Below, one piece after another: positions 35,589 to 43,302 of a stretch of DNA of 64,000 nt. A model generated the notes under the pieces. It saw only the letters and a program-made list of their open reading frames with translations, was not told where the DNA came from and ran no database searches. The position numbers and the translations under genes are program-made. How positions within the stretch are numbered: the first letter of the stretch is position 1; each line of letters opens with the position of its first letter. The DNA lies in the IMG/VR virus record IMGVR_UViG_3300021962_000061, positions 25,598 to 89,597 of that record; one strand, given 5' to 3'. This DNA comes from a virus.

Positions 35589-36159
35589 CTGTATACCACT
35601 TAGGAGGGGTTGTATATCGCCAGCGAGCAAACTTAGACTTGCTACCGATGTAAAAATTTCTATAAGCCTTTACAGGATCTTCGTCTTTATACTCATCTGG
35701 CATCGCCTGAACAAATGACTTCAACTTATAAACTTTATCTGTTGTACCATAGGTCCAATCATAGTTAGGCATATTTTGAGGTGGCCCTCTATCTGCTATA
35801 CATCTAAGGATAGGACTACAAGCATGGCTTTTACGAAACCGCTTTTGATATTCCGACTCTAATGCAACAGTATGTAAAAATAGCCATTCGTAATGGACAG
35901 CATCTTCTCTAATCCAAATGTTGCATGGATGTTTAAAGTGAACAGCATGGTAAAGAACTTTATCTCTACGATCAGCCAAACGATAGCGAGGGACATTACG
36001 CTTTCCAGAATTAGATGGAGCAATTTCCATTTTACCATCTAGCACTCTATGGCAAGTTGACAGCATCTGGATGCTCTCGGTGAACATCTTGACAACATGC
36101 TGGTCACAAAGCATTTGTGCAGCTATGAATGGGTTACGATCTACAATAAAAATATTCAT
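35521..36159 (-). CDS. Conserved phage protein (MNIFIVDRNPFIAAQ family)
   Basis: 212 residues. The start MNIFIVDRNPFIAAQMLCDQHVVKMFTESIQMLSTCHR and HPCNIWIREDAVHYEWLFLHTVALESEYQKRF belong to a conserved family found across T4-like and other large phages and usually left without a function. Conserved Cys-Asp-x-His, several His and Trp residues, and the C-terminal motif PVKAYRNFYIGSKSKFARW suggest an enzyme or DNA-binding protein. The final ~25 residues overlap gp59 and look less conserved. Confidence 0.7.
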   Translation of the reverse strand: MNIFIVDRNPFIAAQMLCDQHVVKMFTESIQMLSTCHRVLDGKMEIAPSNSGKRNVPRYRLADRRDKVLYHAVHFKHPCNIWIREDAVHYEWLFLHTVALESEYQKRFRKSHACSPILRCIADRGPPQNMPNYDWTYGTTDKVYKLKSFVQAMPDEYKDEDPVKAYRNFYIGSKSKFARWRYTTPPKWYTDATTKSVRSVSTLRSNQESLSY

Positions 36160-36161
36160 AA

Positions 36162-36749
36162 CTAACTGATGTGTTCTAGTAGTTTGTCTATATTACTACA
36201 TTTCTCTAGGAACGTCAAGTCTGGCTCCCACATTGTTAGGATTCTTTGCTTCTGTGTTTCGGTAAGTTCAACGTCAACGTTTGTTTGGTTTAACTTCTGA
36301 GGAAGGTCAAGGTCGGTGATGTTGAACATATCACCACTAAATGATTTGAGGAAGTACGTCTGCGATCTCAAATGAATGTTCAAATCCCCTTCATTATCAA
36401 CTTTACTAATATATGTAATTAGTTCGTCAATTGACATTCCTCGAATTTCTGGAATAGCATCTTTCCTTACGTACCTAAAGTCACTATATAATGACTTGAA
36501 CCTTTCAACAGGATCCCTAACAACTGTAAAGTTATAAAGGCCATTTGTATTAGCATCTAGTGGTGTTATATAGTCAGCAAGATCCTCGTGGTGGATCCAT
36601 TGATTGGATTGATTGTCTAAAGATTTCAACCACCTTGGTTGATACTTCTTCATTAATAAGTACTTGACTGTAGTATTGCCGCACTTAGGAATTGCCCAAA
36701 AGTTGCAGGGACCAATACTGGCAATACTATACGTAAGTTTGACGCTCAT
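36162..36749 (-). CDS. Sulfotransferase (Sulfotransfer_2-like)
   Basis: 195 residues. The PAPS-binding motifs are clear: AIPKCGNTTVKYLL (residues 19-32, 5'-phosphosulfate loop) and VVRDPVERFKSLYSD (76-90, 3'-phosphate motif R-D-P-x-x-R-x-x-S-x-Y). The C-terminal region contains LTETQKQRILTMWEPDLTFLEK, typical of Sulfotransfer_2. It would move sulfate from PAPS to a hydroxyl or amine; the acceptor is unknown. It overlaps the next gene upstream by 23 bp, so the two are probably coupled. Confidence 0.82.
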   Translation of the reverse strand: MSVKLTYSIASIGPCNFWAIPKCGNTTVKYLLMKKYQPRWLKSLDNQSNQWIHHEDLADYITPLDANTNGLYNFTVVRDPVERFKSLYSDFRYVRKDAIPEIRGMSIDELITYISKVDNEGDLNIHLRSQTYFLKSFSGDMFNITDLDLPQKLNQTNVDVELTETQKQRILTMWEPDLTFLEKCSNIDKLLEHIS

Positions 36750-37386
36750 AAGGTAACAAAGATTGTTGTATTGTGGAGTAGTTAACTAAACCAACATTGT
36801 ATGTTTCCCTAGCATACACAGCTAGTCTATTATAAAAGAATTGAATTATTTCTTCGTCTGTTAGATCGCACCATGGCTTATTATAATATGCGTTGAGTGT
36901 TGAGCGGTTATACTCTCTTTGAAACTTGGCCATCAATGAGGGATCTGAATAACCCTTAAGTTCAATGTCTATTCCCCTACCATAGTAAGCAGTTGATTGG
37001 TTTGGGCCATTATAGACCATATCAGCTCCAATAAAGCCAATTTGGTTGATTGCTTTTCCAAAATAAACAAGAGAGCAATATGCTGTAGCCAATACAGTAC
37101 TACGTCCACATATATCCCAGCCACCACACTGCTCAACAGCATACATTGCACTAGCTTGATTGAAAAAATTGCCCTCAGGCTGACTGGATGATAGATCTAT
37201 AGGAGTTAAATTTTGAGGGAACCCAATAGACTCAACATACTCTTTTTCATAATCTTCTGAACAACAAAAGTAGTTCCACTTTACTCTACCATGAGCATTG
37301 TTGACGGCGATAACTGTATGTGTAGATAAGTCCCAGTTATCCGTCTGCTCAATTGAAAACCCACTACCACAAATTAGTACGTTCAT
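36727..37386 (-). CDS. Putative Rossmann-like transferase (DUF115/sialyltransferase-like)
   Basis: 219 residues from ATG 37386; the first in-frame Met reading at 37428 would add a hydrophobic, non-family stretch. MNVLICGSGFSIEQTDNWDLSTHTVIAVNNAH matches the G-x-G-x-S-x-x-x-x-D-x-x-x-x-x-x-x-V-x-x-V-N start of DUF115 and family-42 sialyltransferase-like proteins. INQIGFIGADMVYNG adds an I-x-x-x-G-x-D element. A glycosyl or nucleotide-sugar transferase is likely but not proven. It sits between a sulfotransferase and an oxygenase, consistent with a decoration pathway. Confidence 0.5.
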   Translation of the reverse strand: MNVLICGSGFSIEQTDNWDLSTHTVIAVNNAHGRVKWNYFCCSEDYEKEYVESIGFPQNLTPIDLSSSQPEGNFFNQASAMYAVEQCGGWDICGRSTVLATAYCSLVYFGKAINQIGFIGADMVYNGPNQSTAYYGRGIDIELKGYSDPSLMAKFQREYNRSTLNAYYNKPWCDLTDEEIIQFFYNRLAVYARETYNVGLVNYSTIQQSLLPYERQTYV

Positions 37387-38003
37387 TGCTTTATATCTGA
37401 AGTATTGATAGCAAAACCAAACTGGCACACCACTCTAGGTAACGTGCCTTGCAAAAAAGGCATATAGTGTAACATTCTATCAGCAGGAAAACACCATGCA
37501 TCACACATATCTATTTGTATGTTTTTATTGTTTATATGCGGGTCGTACGATTCATGGTTGTCTCTGTTTACCATCACATTAAACCTAATGTGCCTCCAAC
37601 CTTTTATTCGCTGAGGTAGTTGAGCATATTCTCTGTCATAAGCATCAGTATGCTTTTGTATAAACCCACCTGGTTGTATATAGGTCATCAACCAACCAAG
37701 TCTAGGATCTATAGCATAATCATTGAACCTATCCAGCTCCATTACCTTTGTTATTCTTTCGTACAAAGTTTTAAACAATGGCATGCTGTCAAATATATCC
37801 ACACTACTAAATTTCAGTGAGTGTCTTAGATGTTTGGATACTGCTACTTGATATTGCTCGGATTGGTTATATGAAAATCTATCACAATTAAAATAACCAT
37901 TCGTCCATTTGTCAACAGCAAATTGATATAGTAAATTTCTTTCTTCCTGAGAAATGAACTTTCTGTGTACTACTATATTACTGAGAAAATTGATTTGCTG
38001 CAA
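37383..38003 (-). CDS. 2OG-Fe(II) oxygenase (hydroxylase)
   Basis: 206 residues. A double-stranded beta-helix oxygenase: LMTYIQPGGFIQKHTDAYD gives the H118-x-D120 iron ligands, and MLHYMPFLQGTLPRVVCQFGF gives the distal His179 and the 2OG-binding Arg190. Such genes are common in T4-like marine phages. Substrate unknown. It overlaps both neighbours by a few bases (ATGA with 36727 gene). Confidence 0.82.
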   Translation of the reverse strand: MQQINFLSNIVVHRKFISQEERNLLYQFAVDKWTNGYFNCDRFSYNQSEQYQVAVSKHLRHSLKFSSVDIFDSMPLFKTLYERITKVMELDRFNDYAIDPRLGWLMTYIQPGGFIQKHTDAYDREYAQLPQRIKGWRHIRFNVMVNRDNHESYDPHINNKNIQIDMCDAWCFPADRMLHYMPFLQGTLPRVVCQFGFAINTSDIKQ

Positions 38004-38253
38004 TTAAGTAGTTGCTCCCACTAGTTGAATCTATAGTTCTATCTATCTCACCCCAGTACTCTTCAATTGCTCTTTTAGCAAATTCCATTTCAACATACTG
38101 ACCAAGAATTTTTTCTTCTGTAGCATTGATAGGAATCTTAGCGCCCCAGATAATAGTATGAGCATAATTATAAGCTTGGCCAACTACTAAACCATCTTCT
38201 ACCTGGAAGTAGTAGTGGTTATTTTTATCAACACAGCGCCAGTTGCGTTTCAT
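37978..38253 (-). CDS. Small conserved protein
   Basis: 91 residues from ATG 38253 (MKRNWRCVDKNNHYYFQVEDG). Contains YAHTIIWGAKIPINATEEKILGQYVEMEFAKRAIEEYW. No family recognised. The end overlaps the oxygenase start by 26 bp. Confidence 0.5.
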   Translation of the reverse strand: MKRNWRCVDKNNHYYFQVEDGLVVGQAYNYAHTIIWGAKIPINATEEKILGQYVEMEFAKRAIEEYWGEIDRTIDSTSGSNYLIAANQFSQ

Positions 38254-38254
38254 A

Positions 38255-38806
38255 TTAGTCCCACAATCCGTTGTAGTACTTACCAAACAGCCTAAAGCCA
38301 TTCTTCATACGTTCGTCATGAGCTCTCATACCTTCAAGGTCCATCTTGAAAGTATGGTTAGGTCCATGAACAAGCTGCGAGTACTTATAACCTTTAGGAC
38401 CTTTTGCTGGCCACTTGAATGGATCACCAATCTTCTGATCATTCTCATCATAGGCTTGATGGTAGTAATCAGCTTCACCACTATAGTATTGGTCTTCCCA
38501 TTTTGTAAGCTTCTGACCAAATGCCCAGATCATTTCATCAAGAACATAGTCCCAACGATCGAAATAAAATTCGTCTGTATCGTAATCATTCTCTTTAGGA
38601 GCAGCAGATGTTGATCGGATGTTTTCTGGAACATCACAGTCATCAACATTAGGAGCACCATGCTTTGTATCCTTCAATTGGATAAGCATAGGGTGGATGA
38701 TATGGGCCAACGTACAGTCCATATTCCAAGTATCCCATTTGTCGATTTGAACTTTGACTTTTTGGTCATTGCCATTCTTTGGATAACGGCCAATCGATAC
38801 TTTCAT
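38255..38806 (-). CDS. Conserved T4-like phage protein of unknown function
   Basis: 183 residues. The pattern KVKVQIDKWDTWNMDCTLAHIIHPMLIQLKDTKHGAP, then DTDEFYFDRWDYVLDEMIWAFGQKL and a C-terminal R-x-x-x-G-x-R-L-F-G-K-Y-Y-x-x-L-W, recurs in many T4-like phages and cyanophages, but no activity is known to me. The W-D-T-W, D-E-M and W-A-F positions are conserved. It overlaps the membrane protein gene by ATGA. Confidence 0.8.
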   Translation of the reverse strand: MKVSIGRYPKNGNDQKVKVQIDKWDTWNMDCTLAHIIHPMLIQLKDTKHGAPNVDDCDVPENIRSTSAAPKENDYDTDEFYFDRWDYVLDEMIWAFGQKLTKWEDQYYSGEADYYHQAYDENDQKIGDPFKWPAKGPKGYKYSQLVHGPNHTFKMDLEGMRAHDERMKNGFRLFGKYYNGLWD

Positions 38807-39066
38807 GTGAAGTACATCCTCAACAATCCTGCAAATAGTATAACACCGATTACACCATTAAGAACAATAAGGGCTCTGTCGTTCCATCTGAATCCCACAT
38901 AGAACCAACCAACAGCACCAAGCCAGCTGCAAAGGACATCGAGCCAATGAAGCTCCATTACTCCACTGGCTCTGATTGTAATTGCTACTAGCGTAATGAT
39001 ACTAGCAGTCCATTTCACATACCAAGTAATATCATACTTGGGTGTAACTGAATTTACTTTTGTCAC
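38803..39066 (-). CDS. Small three-helix membrane protein
   Basis: 87 residues with three predicted membrane segments: WYVKWTASIITLVAITIRA, LDVLCSWLGAVGWFYVGF and ALIVLNGVIGVILFAGLL. No catalytic motif. Possibly acts on the host membrane during infection; that is inference. Confidence 0.6.
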   Translation of the reverse strand: MTKVNSVTPKYDITWYVKWTASIITLVAITIRASGVMELHWLDVLCSWLGAVGWFYVGFRWNDRALIVLNGVIGVILFAGLLRMYFT

Positions 39067-39152
39067 GACTTCTTACGTCGTGCCTTTCGCTTTTTAGAGC
39101 CTAGCTTAGCTCTACCTTTACCGAAACCTTTTGTACCTGTTTTTGCTGGCAT
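39063..39152 (-). CDS. Very small, strongly basic 29-residue protein
   Basis: MPAKTGTKGFGKGRAKLGSK followed by KRKARRKKS. More than a third of residues are Lys or Arg. AAAGGATTACTAAC upstream gives a good ribosome binding site (AGGA, 7-8 bp before ATG 39152). The stop overlaps the membrane protein start by 4 bp, arguing that it is a real gene. Composition resembles tails of histone-like or ribosomal proteins, so nucleic-acid binding is possible. Confidence 0.6.
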   Translation of the reverse strand: MPAKTGTKGFGKGRAKLGSKKRKARRKKS

Positions 39153-39153
39153 G

Positions 39154-39504
39154 TTAGTAATCCTTTGGATTGTAAGATGTGTACTCTTTTGCGACACCGT
39201 TTGCGTCATACTCGACCCAACTATTTGTCTGCCACTCAGTGGCAGCTGGTGTGTCAAACCCATCGAATGGGTTCAGCTCATCAATATACTCTTCACTATT
39301 CAAAGTAGGGTGTTTAAAGTCATTGACAACATCAAGACGATCGTCAATATGAAAGCAATACCCACATGCCTTCATAAAGTTCATGAACTCATTAAGAAGA
39401 TCAGTAACAGTTGCATCCTGCTTATCGAAATTGATCGTAACATCTTTACCATTACGACGGTTGGTAAAGGTGAAGGTCGAATAATCATTGTCAAATAATT
39501 TCAT
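39154..39504 (-). CDS. Small conserved phage protein
   Basis: 116 residues. STFTFTNRRNGKDVTINFDKQDATVTDLLNEFMNFMKACGYCFHIDDRLDVV is a pattern seen in small proteins of T4-like marine phages; the C-terminal part is acidic and Tyr-rich. No known function. It overlaps the next gene by ATGA. Confidence 0.6.
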   Translation of the reverse strand: MKLFDNDYSTFTFTNRRNGKDVTINFDKQDATVTDLLNEFMNFMKACGYCFHIDDRLDVVNDFKHPTLNSEEYIDELNPFDGFDTPAATEWQTNSWVEYDANGVAKEYTSYNPKDY

Positions 39505-39737
39505 AATTCCTTCTCCCGTCTAATTTGTTCTTTCTCAATAGCAGCCATGATTCGGTTCTCATCGAACTTTAGCTGCTCTGTTGTTTCTTTGATTGCATTT
39601 AGAAGGCATGCTACTTGAATCTCAACTTTAGCATCTGCCTTACCTTTATGTACTGCCATTAAGCTCTCAGCACAAACTTTAGATAGTTCACTTGCCTCGA
39701 GCATCAGGTATTGTAGTGTTTGTTGTCTTGAATCCAT
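39501..39737 (-). CDS. Small helical protein
   Basis: 78 residues, predicted all-helical (LQYLMLEASELSKVCAESLMAVHKG..., IQVACLLNAIKETTEQL). L-x-x-E-A-S-E-L-x-K recalls MazG-type helices but the metal-binding E-E-x-x-D motif is not present, so no enzyme is called. It is next to a tRNA gene on the same strand. Confidence 0.5.
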   Translation of the reverse strand: MDSRQQTLQYLMLEASELSKVCAESLMAVHKGKADAKVEIQVACLLNAIKETTEQLKFDENRIMAAIEKEQIRREKEL

Positions 39738-39747
39738 AATATTATAT

Positions 39748-39823
39748 TGGTGGGCCCAGTAGGATTCGAACCTACAGTCAAAGGATTATGAGTCCTCTGC
39801 ATTAACCGTTATGCTATAGGCCC
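39748..39823 (-). tRNA. tRNA with CAU anticodon, probably tRNA-Ile2
   Basis: 76 nt with genome-encoded CCA. Acceptor GGGCCTA pairs with TGGGCCC; anticodon loop CTCATAA; T-loop TTCGAAT. The arm AGGACTCATAATCCT is close to that of tRNA-Ile(CAU), where lysidine modification gives AUA decoding; T4 encodes a tRNA of this kind. Elongator Met cannot be excluded. It stands alone, about 10.6 kb from the other tRNA genes. Confidence 0.88.
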
Positions 39824-39829
39824 TTTTGT

Positions 39830-40168
39830 TTAGGACCTTTTGAATATTCGAGCAAGCAAACTTTTCTTTGGCTGCTCTACTACTTGGGTTGTAGGGTCTT
39901 CTGTTACAGGGTCTTCTACAACATCTGTGTCAACATCCATCTCAATAGTCATATCTTGAAGGACGAAGAATCCACCCTGTGCTTTAAGTGTATCTGCTCT
40001 ATTCTTAGCATCCATAAATTCGCGATACTGGCCTTCCACATTCCATACACTAAATAACAACTTCTTAGAGCGACACTCAACATGCCAACTTCCATCCCGG
40101 AAGCGGACACGAACCTTATTGATAGGTTTAAGTACTAACTCTTTACCGAAGTAGTCGATCGTGTTCAT
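39830..40168 (-). CDS. Small protein of unknown function
   Basis: 112 residues. N-terminal half has beta-rich NKVRVRFRDGSWHVECRSKKLLFSVWNVEGQYREFMDA; the middle is acidic with DVDTDVVEDPVTEDP and the end is basic (KKSLLARIFKRS). No family recognised. ATGA overlap with the gene upstream. Confidence 0.5.
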   Translation of the reverse strand: MNTIDYFGKELVLKPINKVRVRFRDGSWHVECRSKKLLFSVWNVEGQYREFMDAKNRADTLKAQGGFFVLQDMTIEMDVDTDVVEDPVTEDPTTQVVEQPKKSLLARIFKRS

Positions 40169-40380
40169 TCACTACCTTCATCTAGTGAGATGTTTTGGCC
40201 AACAGCCATAGAGCCTCGCTTATTGATGTAATCGCGGTGATGTTTATGTGCATCAAGCCACAATTGTTTCAAAGAGCCGCGTTCGTGGCTATCCTTAATC
40301 CACCCATACGCACCTTCCATAGCAAGCATACGCTTGAGCTGACGCGGAAAGTTTGATTGAAAATCACTTCTGTTAGCCAT
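40165..40380 (-). CDS. Small protein of unknown function
   Basis: 71 residues: a basic, Arg/His-rich helix (DFQSNFPRQLKRMLAMEGAYGWIKDSHERGSLKQLWLDAHKHHRDY) and an acidic end. AGAGG lies 8 bp upstream of the ATG, and a sigma70-type promoter with TATAGT is 29 bp upstream. No family recognised. Confidence 0.5.
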   Translation of the reverse strand: MANRSDFQSNFPRQLKRMLAMEGAYGWIKDSHERGSLKQLWLDAHKHHRDYINKRGSMAVGQNISLDEGSE

Positions 40381-40408
40381 TATGTTCCTCTAATTTCAAA
40401 TATTTATC

Positions 40409-40437
40409 ACTATACTATATAGTAATCCAAAAAGCAA
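40409..40437 (-). promoter_or_regulatory. Sigma70-type early promoter
   Basis: Minus strand TTGCTT (40432-40437), 17-bp spacer, TATAGT (40409-40414). Followed by GATAAATA, then AGAGG and the ATG at 40380. Same -35/-10 pattern as the three repeat-associated promoters, but no 14-bp repeat cluster lies beside it. Confidence 0.55.
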
Positions 40438-40440
40438 CAT

Positions 40441-41760
40441 CTATTTAATGTTCTTGGAATGGTCTGCCTCGTCCTTATCATCTCTTACTTCAATGAAGAC
40501 GGGAAGAAAGAGACTCGATACACCAGTTCGTTGGTCAACAATCCTGCCATTATACTTGATGGCAATGATGCTACCAATAACATCCCTACCGATTCTATCT
40601 CGGTCATGGTCTGTAAATCCAGTGCCAACATTTACCTTAACCGTACCATCAGCTGATTCGAGAACCAGGGCACCTAAGCGACCGGCATTCTTACCGGTAC
40701 CCTCGACCCAGTCGACGCAAACCAAGTCGCATTCAAGTTCTCCCTTGAACTTAATCTGGTGCTTCGCTCTCTTATCTTCCCATCTTGCATTCAAATCTTT
40801 TAAAATAATGCCTTCTTGGCCTTCTGTTAACATCTCTTCAAACACCTCCTGTGCTTGTTCGATATCTGTAACATCCTTGTTCCAGACCTTATGAACCTTA
40901 CCGACTCTAAGCTCTGTTTTCTCGTGGACAGCATTGTTCATAGAAGCGAACAGTGAGTTCAAACGAATACGATATGGCATGTCGCAAACACCAGTCAAGA
41001 AGTCGGTGTATGGAATCCAATCCCAAACAGTAGCATGGATCAGAGCAGCATCACCAAGTGTCAATGTGCCCTTCTGAGCCTTTGATAAGACACCATTACC
41101 GATCTGTCTTGCCAAGAACTGCATCGAGTCGGTATCCATAACATTAAGTTCGCCATCAAAGACGACCTCATCGTCACCAGCAATAGCCAAGAACTCTTGT
41201 TCAAGCTGACCAAGAAGGTTCAACAATTTGCCGTTACGTGAACGGAATTCAACAGTACCGTTCTTAACGATAGCATTGAACCTCATACCATCCAACTTTA
41301 ACTGTACATTGGCTGGCCATGTGATCTTATTGATAAGACGGTCTTCGTATCCAGATGCAAGCATACATGGATATGTTGGAACAAGGTTAGGCCAAATCTT
41401 ATTGACTGTAGCCTCTGATACGCCACAACGAAGATCCTTCTCGATCACACGCTCTAGTACCTTTGCGTCCTCAGCACTTAGTGCTTCAAGGTTAGATTTC
41501 AAATGAGTAATAGCAGCGTTGCCAGTGACTATACGCTTGGATAAGTCACCAATTGAATCAAGAGCAAACTTCAATGAGATTCCTTCACTATTGTTTGGAA
41601 TATAGTTTGGAATCTTCCGAACATAGAAGTTGGTGAATGGATCTAATGCCAAGAAACATACACGCTTTAGTAAAGCATTGTCAATGTTATTACGTAAGAT
41701 GGCCTCCTTCTCAAGACGAGAAGATGTAGCAGCCAACTCATTCAGAATTTTATCAATCAT
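40441..41760 (-). CDS. gp30: ATP-dependent DNA ligase, gp30-like
   Basis: 439 residues from ATG 41760 (TAATG with the protease gene); T4 gp30 is 487. The active-site motif is KLDGMR (Lys155 is adenylated), with FDGELNVM, EGQEGIILKDLNARWEDKR and HQIKFKGELECDLVCVDW giving motifs III-V. The helical N-terminal domain (residues 1-140) is of the gp30 type (LSKRIVTGNAAI, EDAKVLERVIEKDLRCGV). Seals nicks in lagging-strand replication and repair. Confidence 0.93.
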   Translation of the reverse strand: MIDKILNELAATSSRLEKEAILRNNIDNALLKRVCFLALDPFTNFYVRKIPNYIPNNSEGISLKFALDSIGDLSKRIVTGNAAITHLKSNLEALSAEDAKVLERVIEKDLRCGVSEATVNKIWPNLVPTYPCMLASGYEDRLINKITWPANVQLKLDGMRFNAIVKNGTVEFRSRNGKLLNLLGQLEQEFLAIAGDDEVVFDGELNVMDTDSMQFLARQIGNGVLSKAQKGTLTLGDAALIHATVWDWIPYTDFLTGVCDMPYRIRLNSLFASMNNAVHEKTELRVGKVHKVWNKDVTDIEQAQEVFEEMLTEGQEGIILKDLNARWEDKRAKHQIKFKGELECDLVCVDWVEGTGKNAGRLGALVLESADGTVKVNVGTGFTDHDRDRIGRDVIGSIIAIKYNGRIVDQRTGVSSLFLPVFIEVRDDKDEADHSKNIK

Positions 41761-42215
41761 TACCAAATGTCCGCATCAGGTTCTTCACGAAGACCATATT
41801 CAACTCCTATTTGGAGAAGTGTACGGCGGTCACATACCTTATAATAATCCAACAATTCGAAGTATTTGTCAACAAAATCTTCGTCATGGTCATCATAGCC
41901 AAGTGCATGGACCATCTCGTGGATCAGTACAAACTTCTTACGCTCAGACCGAGCAAGCTCTACTCGCCGACCATCGCAATAAGAATAATACCGACCACTA
42001 TACTTAGTTCCTTTGCCGGCCACAACAGCAGGCATTCGCTTAACTTTGTCACCATAGTAGTGACCAGCATATCCAGCTTCCTTCCAAATGTCACGAGCAA
42101 GCTCCTGTAGTACCTTCATTGGGAGGTTTGGTTCACCACGGAACCATTCCTTCTCGAACTTGTACAGACGACGAGTGTCGAGTGTACGCTTTAGACGACT
42201 CTTAGTAATGTTCAT
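41760..42215 (-). CDS. Putative zinc metallopeptidase
   Basis: 151 residues with HEMVHALGYDDHDEDF: H99-E-x-x-H103 plus Gly106 and a third likely ligand at His110, a minimal zincin. The upstream part (KVLQELARDIWKEAGY, VELARSERKKFVLIHE) fits the SprT-like or related fold. The target could be host or phage proteins; no pro-domain or signal peptide is present, so it works in the cytoplasm. It lies upstream of the ligase. Confidence 0.65.
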   Translation of the reverse strand: MNITKSRLKRTLDTRRLYKFEKEWFRGEPNLPMKVLQELARDIWKEAGYAGHYYGDKVKRMPAVVAGKGTKYSGRYYSYCDGRRVELARSERKKFVLIHEMVHALGYDDHDEDFVDKYFELLDYYKVCDRRTLLQIGVEYGLREEPDADIW

Positions 42216-42423
42216 CTCCTAACCAAACCTCAGGTTCGTGTGAAAGGTCATCATAGCTGACAACATCACCATCAGCAGTAACATCCCAATCGTACTCGCG
42301 ATTGAAGTATGCCTCAAGTTCACGTTCACTCAAGAACGGATACTTAACAAGCACCTCATCTCGAGTTGCACCCTGTGCAATCATGTCGTTAATTTCAATA
42401 TCAAGTTCGCTAAAAAAGCCCAT
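42202..42423 (-). CDS. Small acidic protein
   Basis: 73 residues, acidic (calculated by eye from many D/E), with a helical first half (SELDIEINDMIAQGATRDEVLVKYPFLSERELEAYF), resembling short adaptor proteins in T4-like early regions. No family assigned. It overlaps both neighbours. Confidence 0.5.
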   Translation of the reverse strand: MGFFSELDIEINDMIAQGATRDEVLVKYPFLSERELEAYFNREYDWDVTADGDVVSYDDLSHEPEVWLGDEHY

Positions 42424-42614
42424 TATGCAGCCCTCTGTTTGTTAAAAGTAATTCGTTGAAGTATACGGTCGCGGAATTTTGGACTTCGGTCCATCTCCGT
42501 AGCAATCATGCTCTCAAGATAGCCGACAGCATACATCGGTCCGCCCTTCTCGACAAGAAGGTCAGTAAACATCTTAGCAAGATTGGAATTCAATTCGGTT
42601 TGTTTCAATGACAT
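42423..42614 (-). CDS. Small helical protein
   Basis: 63 residues: LKQTELNSNLAKMFTDLLVEKGGPMYAVGYLESMIATEMDR. Conserved-looking pattern in phage early genes (G-x-x-Y-A-x-G-Y-L-E). No function known. It overlaps neighbours by one base on each side. Confidence 0.5.
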   Translation of the reverse strand: MSLKQTELNSNLAKMFTDLLVEKGGPMYAVGYLESMIATEMDRSPKFRDRILQRITFNKQRAA

Positions 42615-42823
42615 TAGTAGTAATCCTTAAAGTTGTAGTCAGCTTCGTTATCATCAAAGCCCTTGTTGTAGGCAGCAATCTCATCTACTGTCATATTCTT
42701 CTCCAAGATCTCTTCGCTCATGTAAGAGCCACCCTTGAAGTAGTGAGGACGACGTTCACGACGATAGTAGCTGTCAGCTGAACCTCGGTCGTATGGACCA
42801 CCATGGCGACGATTATTAGACAT
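42614..42823 (-). CDS. Small Arg/Tyr-rich protein
   Basis: 69 residues from ATG 42823. N-terminal third is Arg/Gly/Tyr-rich (NNRRHGGPYDRGSADSYYRRERRPHYFKGG), the second half is acidic (AYNKGFDDNEADYNFKDYY). The first part suggests RNA or DNA binding, or membership of a low-complexity phage protein group. No family recognised. Confidence 0.5.
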   Translation of the reverse strand: MSNNRRHGGPYDRGSADSYYRRERRPHYFKGGSYMSEEILEKNMTVDEIAAYNKGFDDNEADYNFKDYY

Positions 42824-43028
42824 TGCCCAACCTCTCATAAAGAGCAAACGAAACTTCTTCGCGAACTGCAGTATCAGCTGCTTCCTCGAAGCCTTTGACC
42901 TTGCTGAGTTTTTCCAACATCTGCATCACTACCATCCAAGAGATGTCGATGCGATACGCGACAGCAACAATTTCGTGAACTGCAGCATTACCTTCGTCTG
43001 TAAACATTCCGTAGTAAGGAGTCTTCAT
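42816..43028 (-). CDS. Small protein of unknown function
   Basis: 70 residues from ATG 43028 (MKTPYYGMFTDEGNAAVHEIV). A longer reading exists but the next gene's stop is 2 bp upstream of this ATG. Helical, with ISWMVVMQMLEKLSKVKGFEEAADTAVREEV. No family recognised. Confidence 0.5.
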   Translation of the reverse strand: MKTPYYGMFTDEGNAAVHEIVAVAYRIDISWMVVMQMLEKLSKVKGFEEAADTAVREEVSFALYERLGNV

Positions 43029-43029
43029 G

Positions 43030-43197
43030 TTACTTCCACTCCCGCGGATCGATGCCATCACAAGGATCATCATAGCCACCGTAGCGACTCTCGATCCAAG
43101 CGAGCAGCTCTTGCTCCTCACGCTCAGCGTCCAAAACACCCTGAACGAGTTCGTACTCGGTCCAGGCCTCTTGTTTAATTGCAGTTATTGTTTCCAT
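43030..43197 (-). CDS. Small early protein, possibly leaderless
   Basis: 55 residues from ATG 43197 (METITAIKQEAWTEYELVQGVLDAEREEQELLAWIES). Helical and acidic. The ATG is 7 bp downstream of the TATAGT of promoter A, so the transcript would begin at or beside the start codon; no ribosome binding site is visible. First gene of the run that continues down to 42202 and perhaps further. No family recognised. Confidence 0.5.
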   Translation of the reverse strand: METITAIKQEAWTEYELVQGVLDAEREEQELLAWIESRYGGYDDPCDGIDPREWK

Positions 43198-43204
43198 GTC
43201 GCCC

Positions 43205-43232
43205 ACTATACGCGAATGGTCAATTAAGGCAA
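43205..43232 (-). promoter_or_regulatory. Repeat-associated early promoter A
   Basis: Minus strand TTGCCT (43227-43232), 16-bp spacer, TATAGT (43205-43210). The region from here to the upstream motif (CAACACGTAAAATCAAGG on the plus strand) is conserved with promoters B and C. Confidence 0.65.
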
Positions 43233-43239
43233 CACGTAA

Positions 43240-43291
43240 AATCAAGGAGTTAGTAACTGCTTGATTGTAAAGGGATTGTAACTTATTGATT
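43240..43291. repeat. 14-bp repeat cluster A (3 copies)
   Basis: Copies of AATCAANNRGTTAC: AATCAAGGAGTTAG on plus (43240-43253), and on minus at 43253-43266 (plus reads GTAACTGCTTGATT) and 43278-43291 (plus reads GTAACTTATTGATT). The promoter-proximal copy is inverted relative to the other two, as in clusters B and C. Confidence 0.75.
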
Positions 43292-43302
43292 CTAAAGGAC
43301 TT

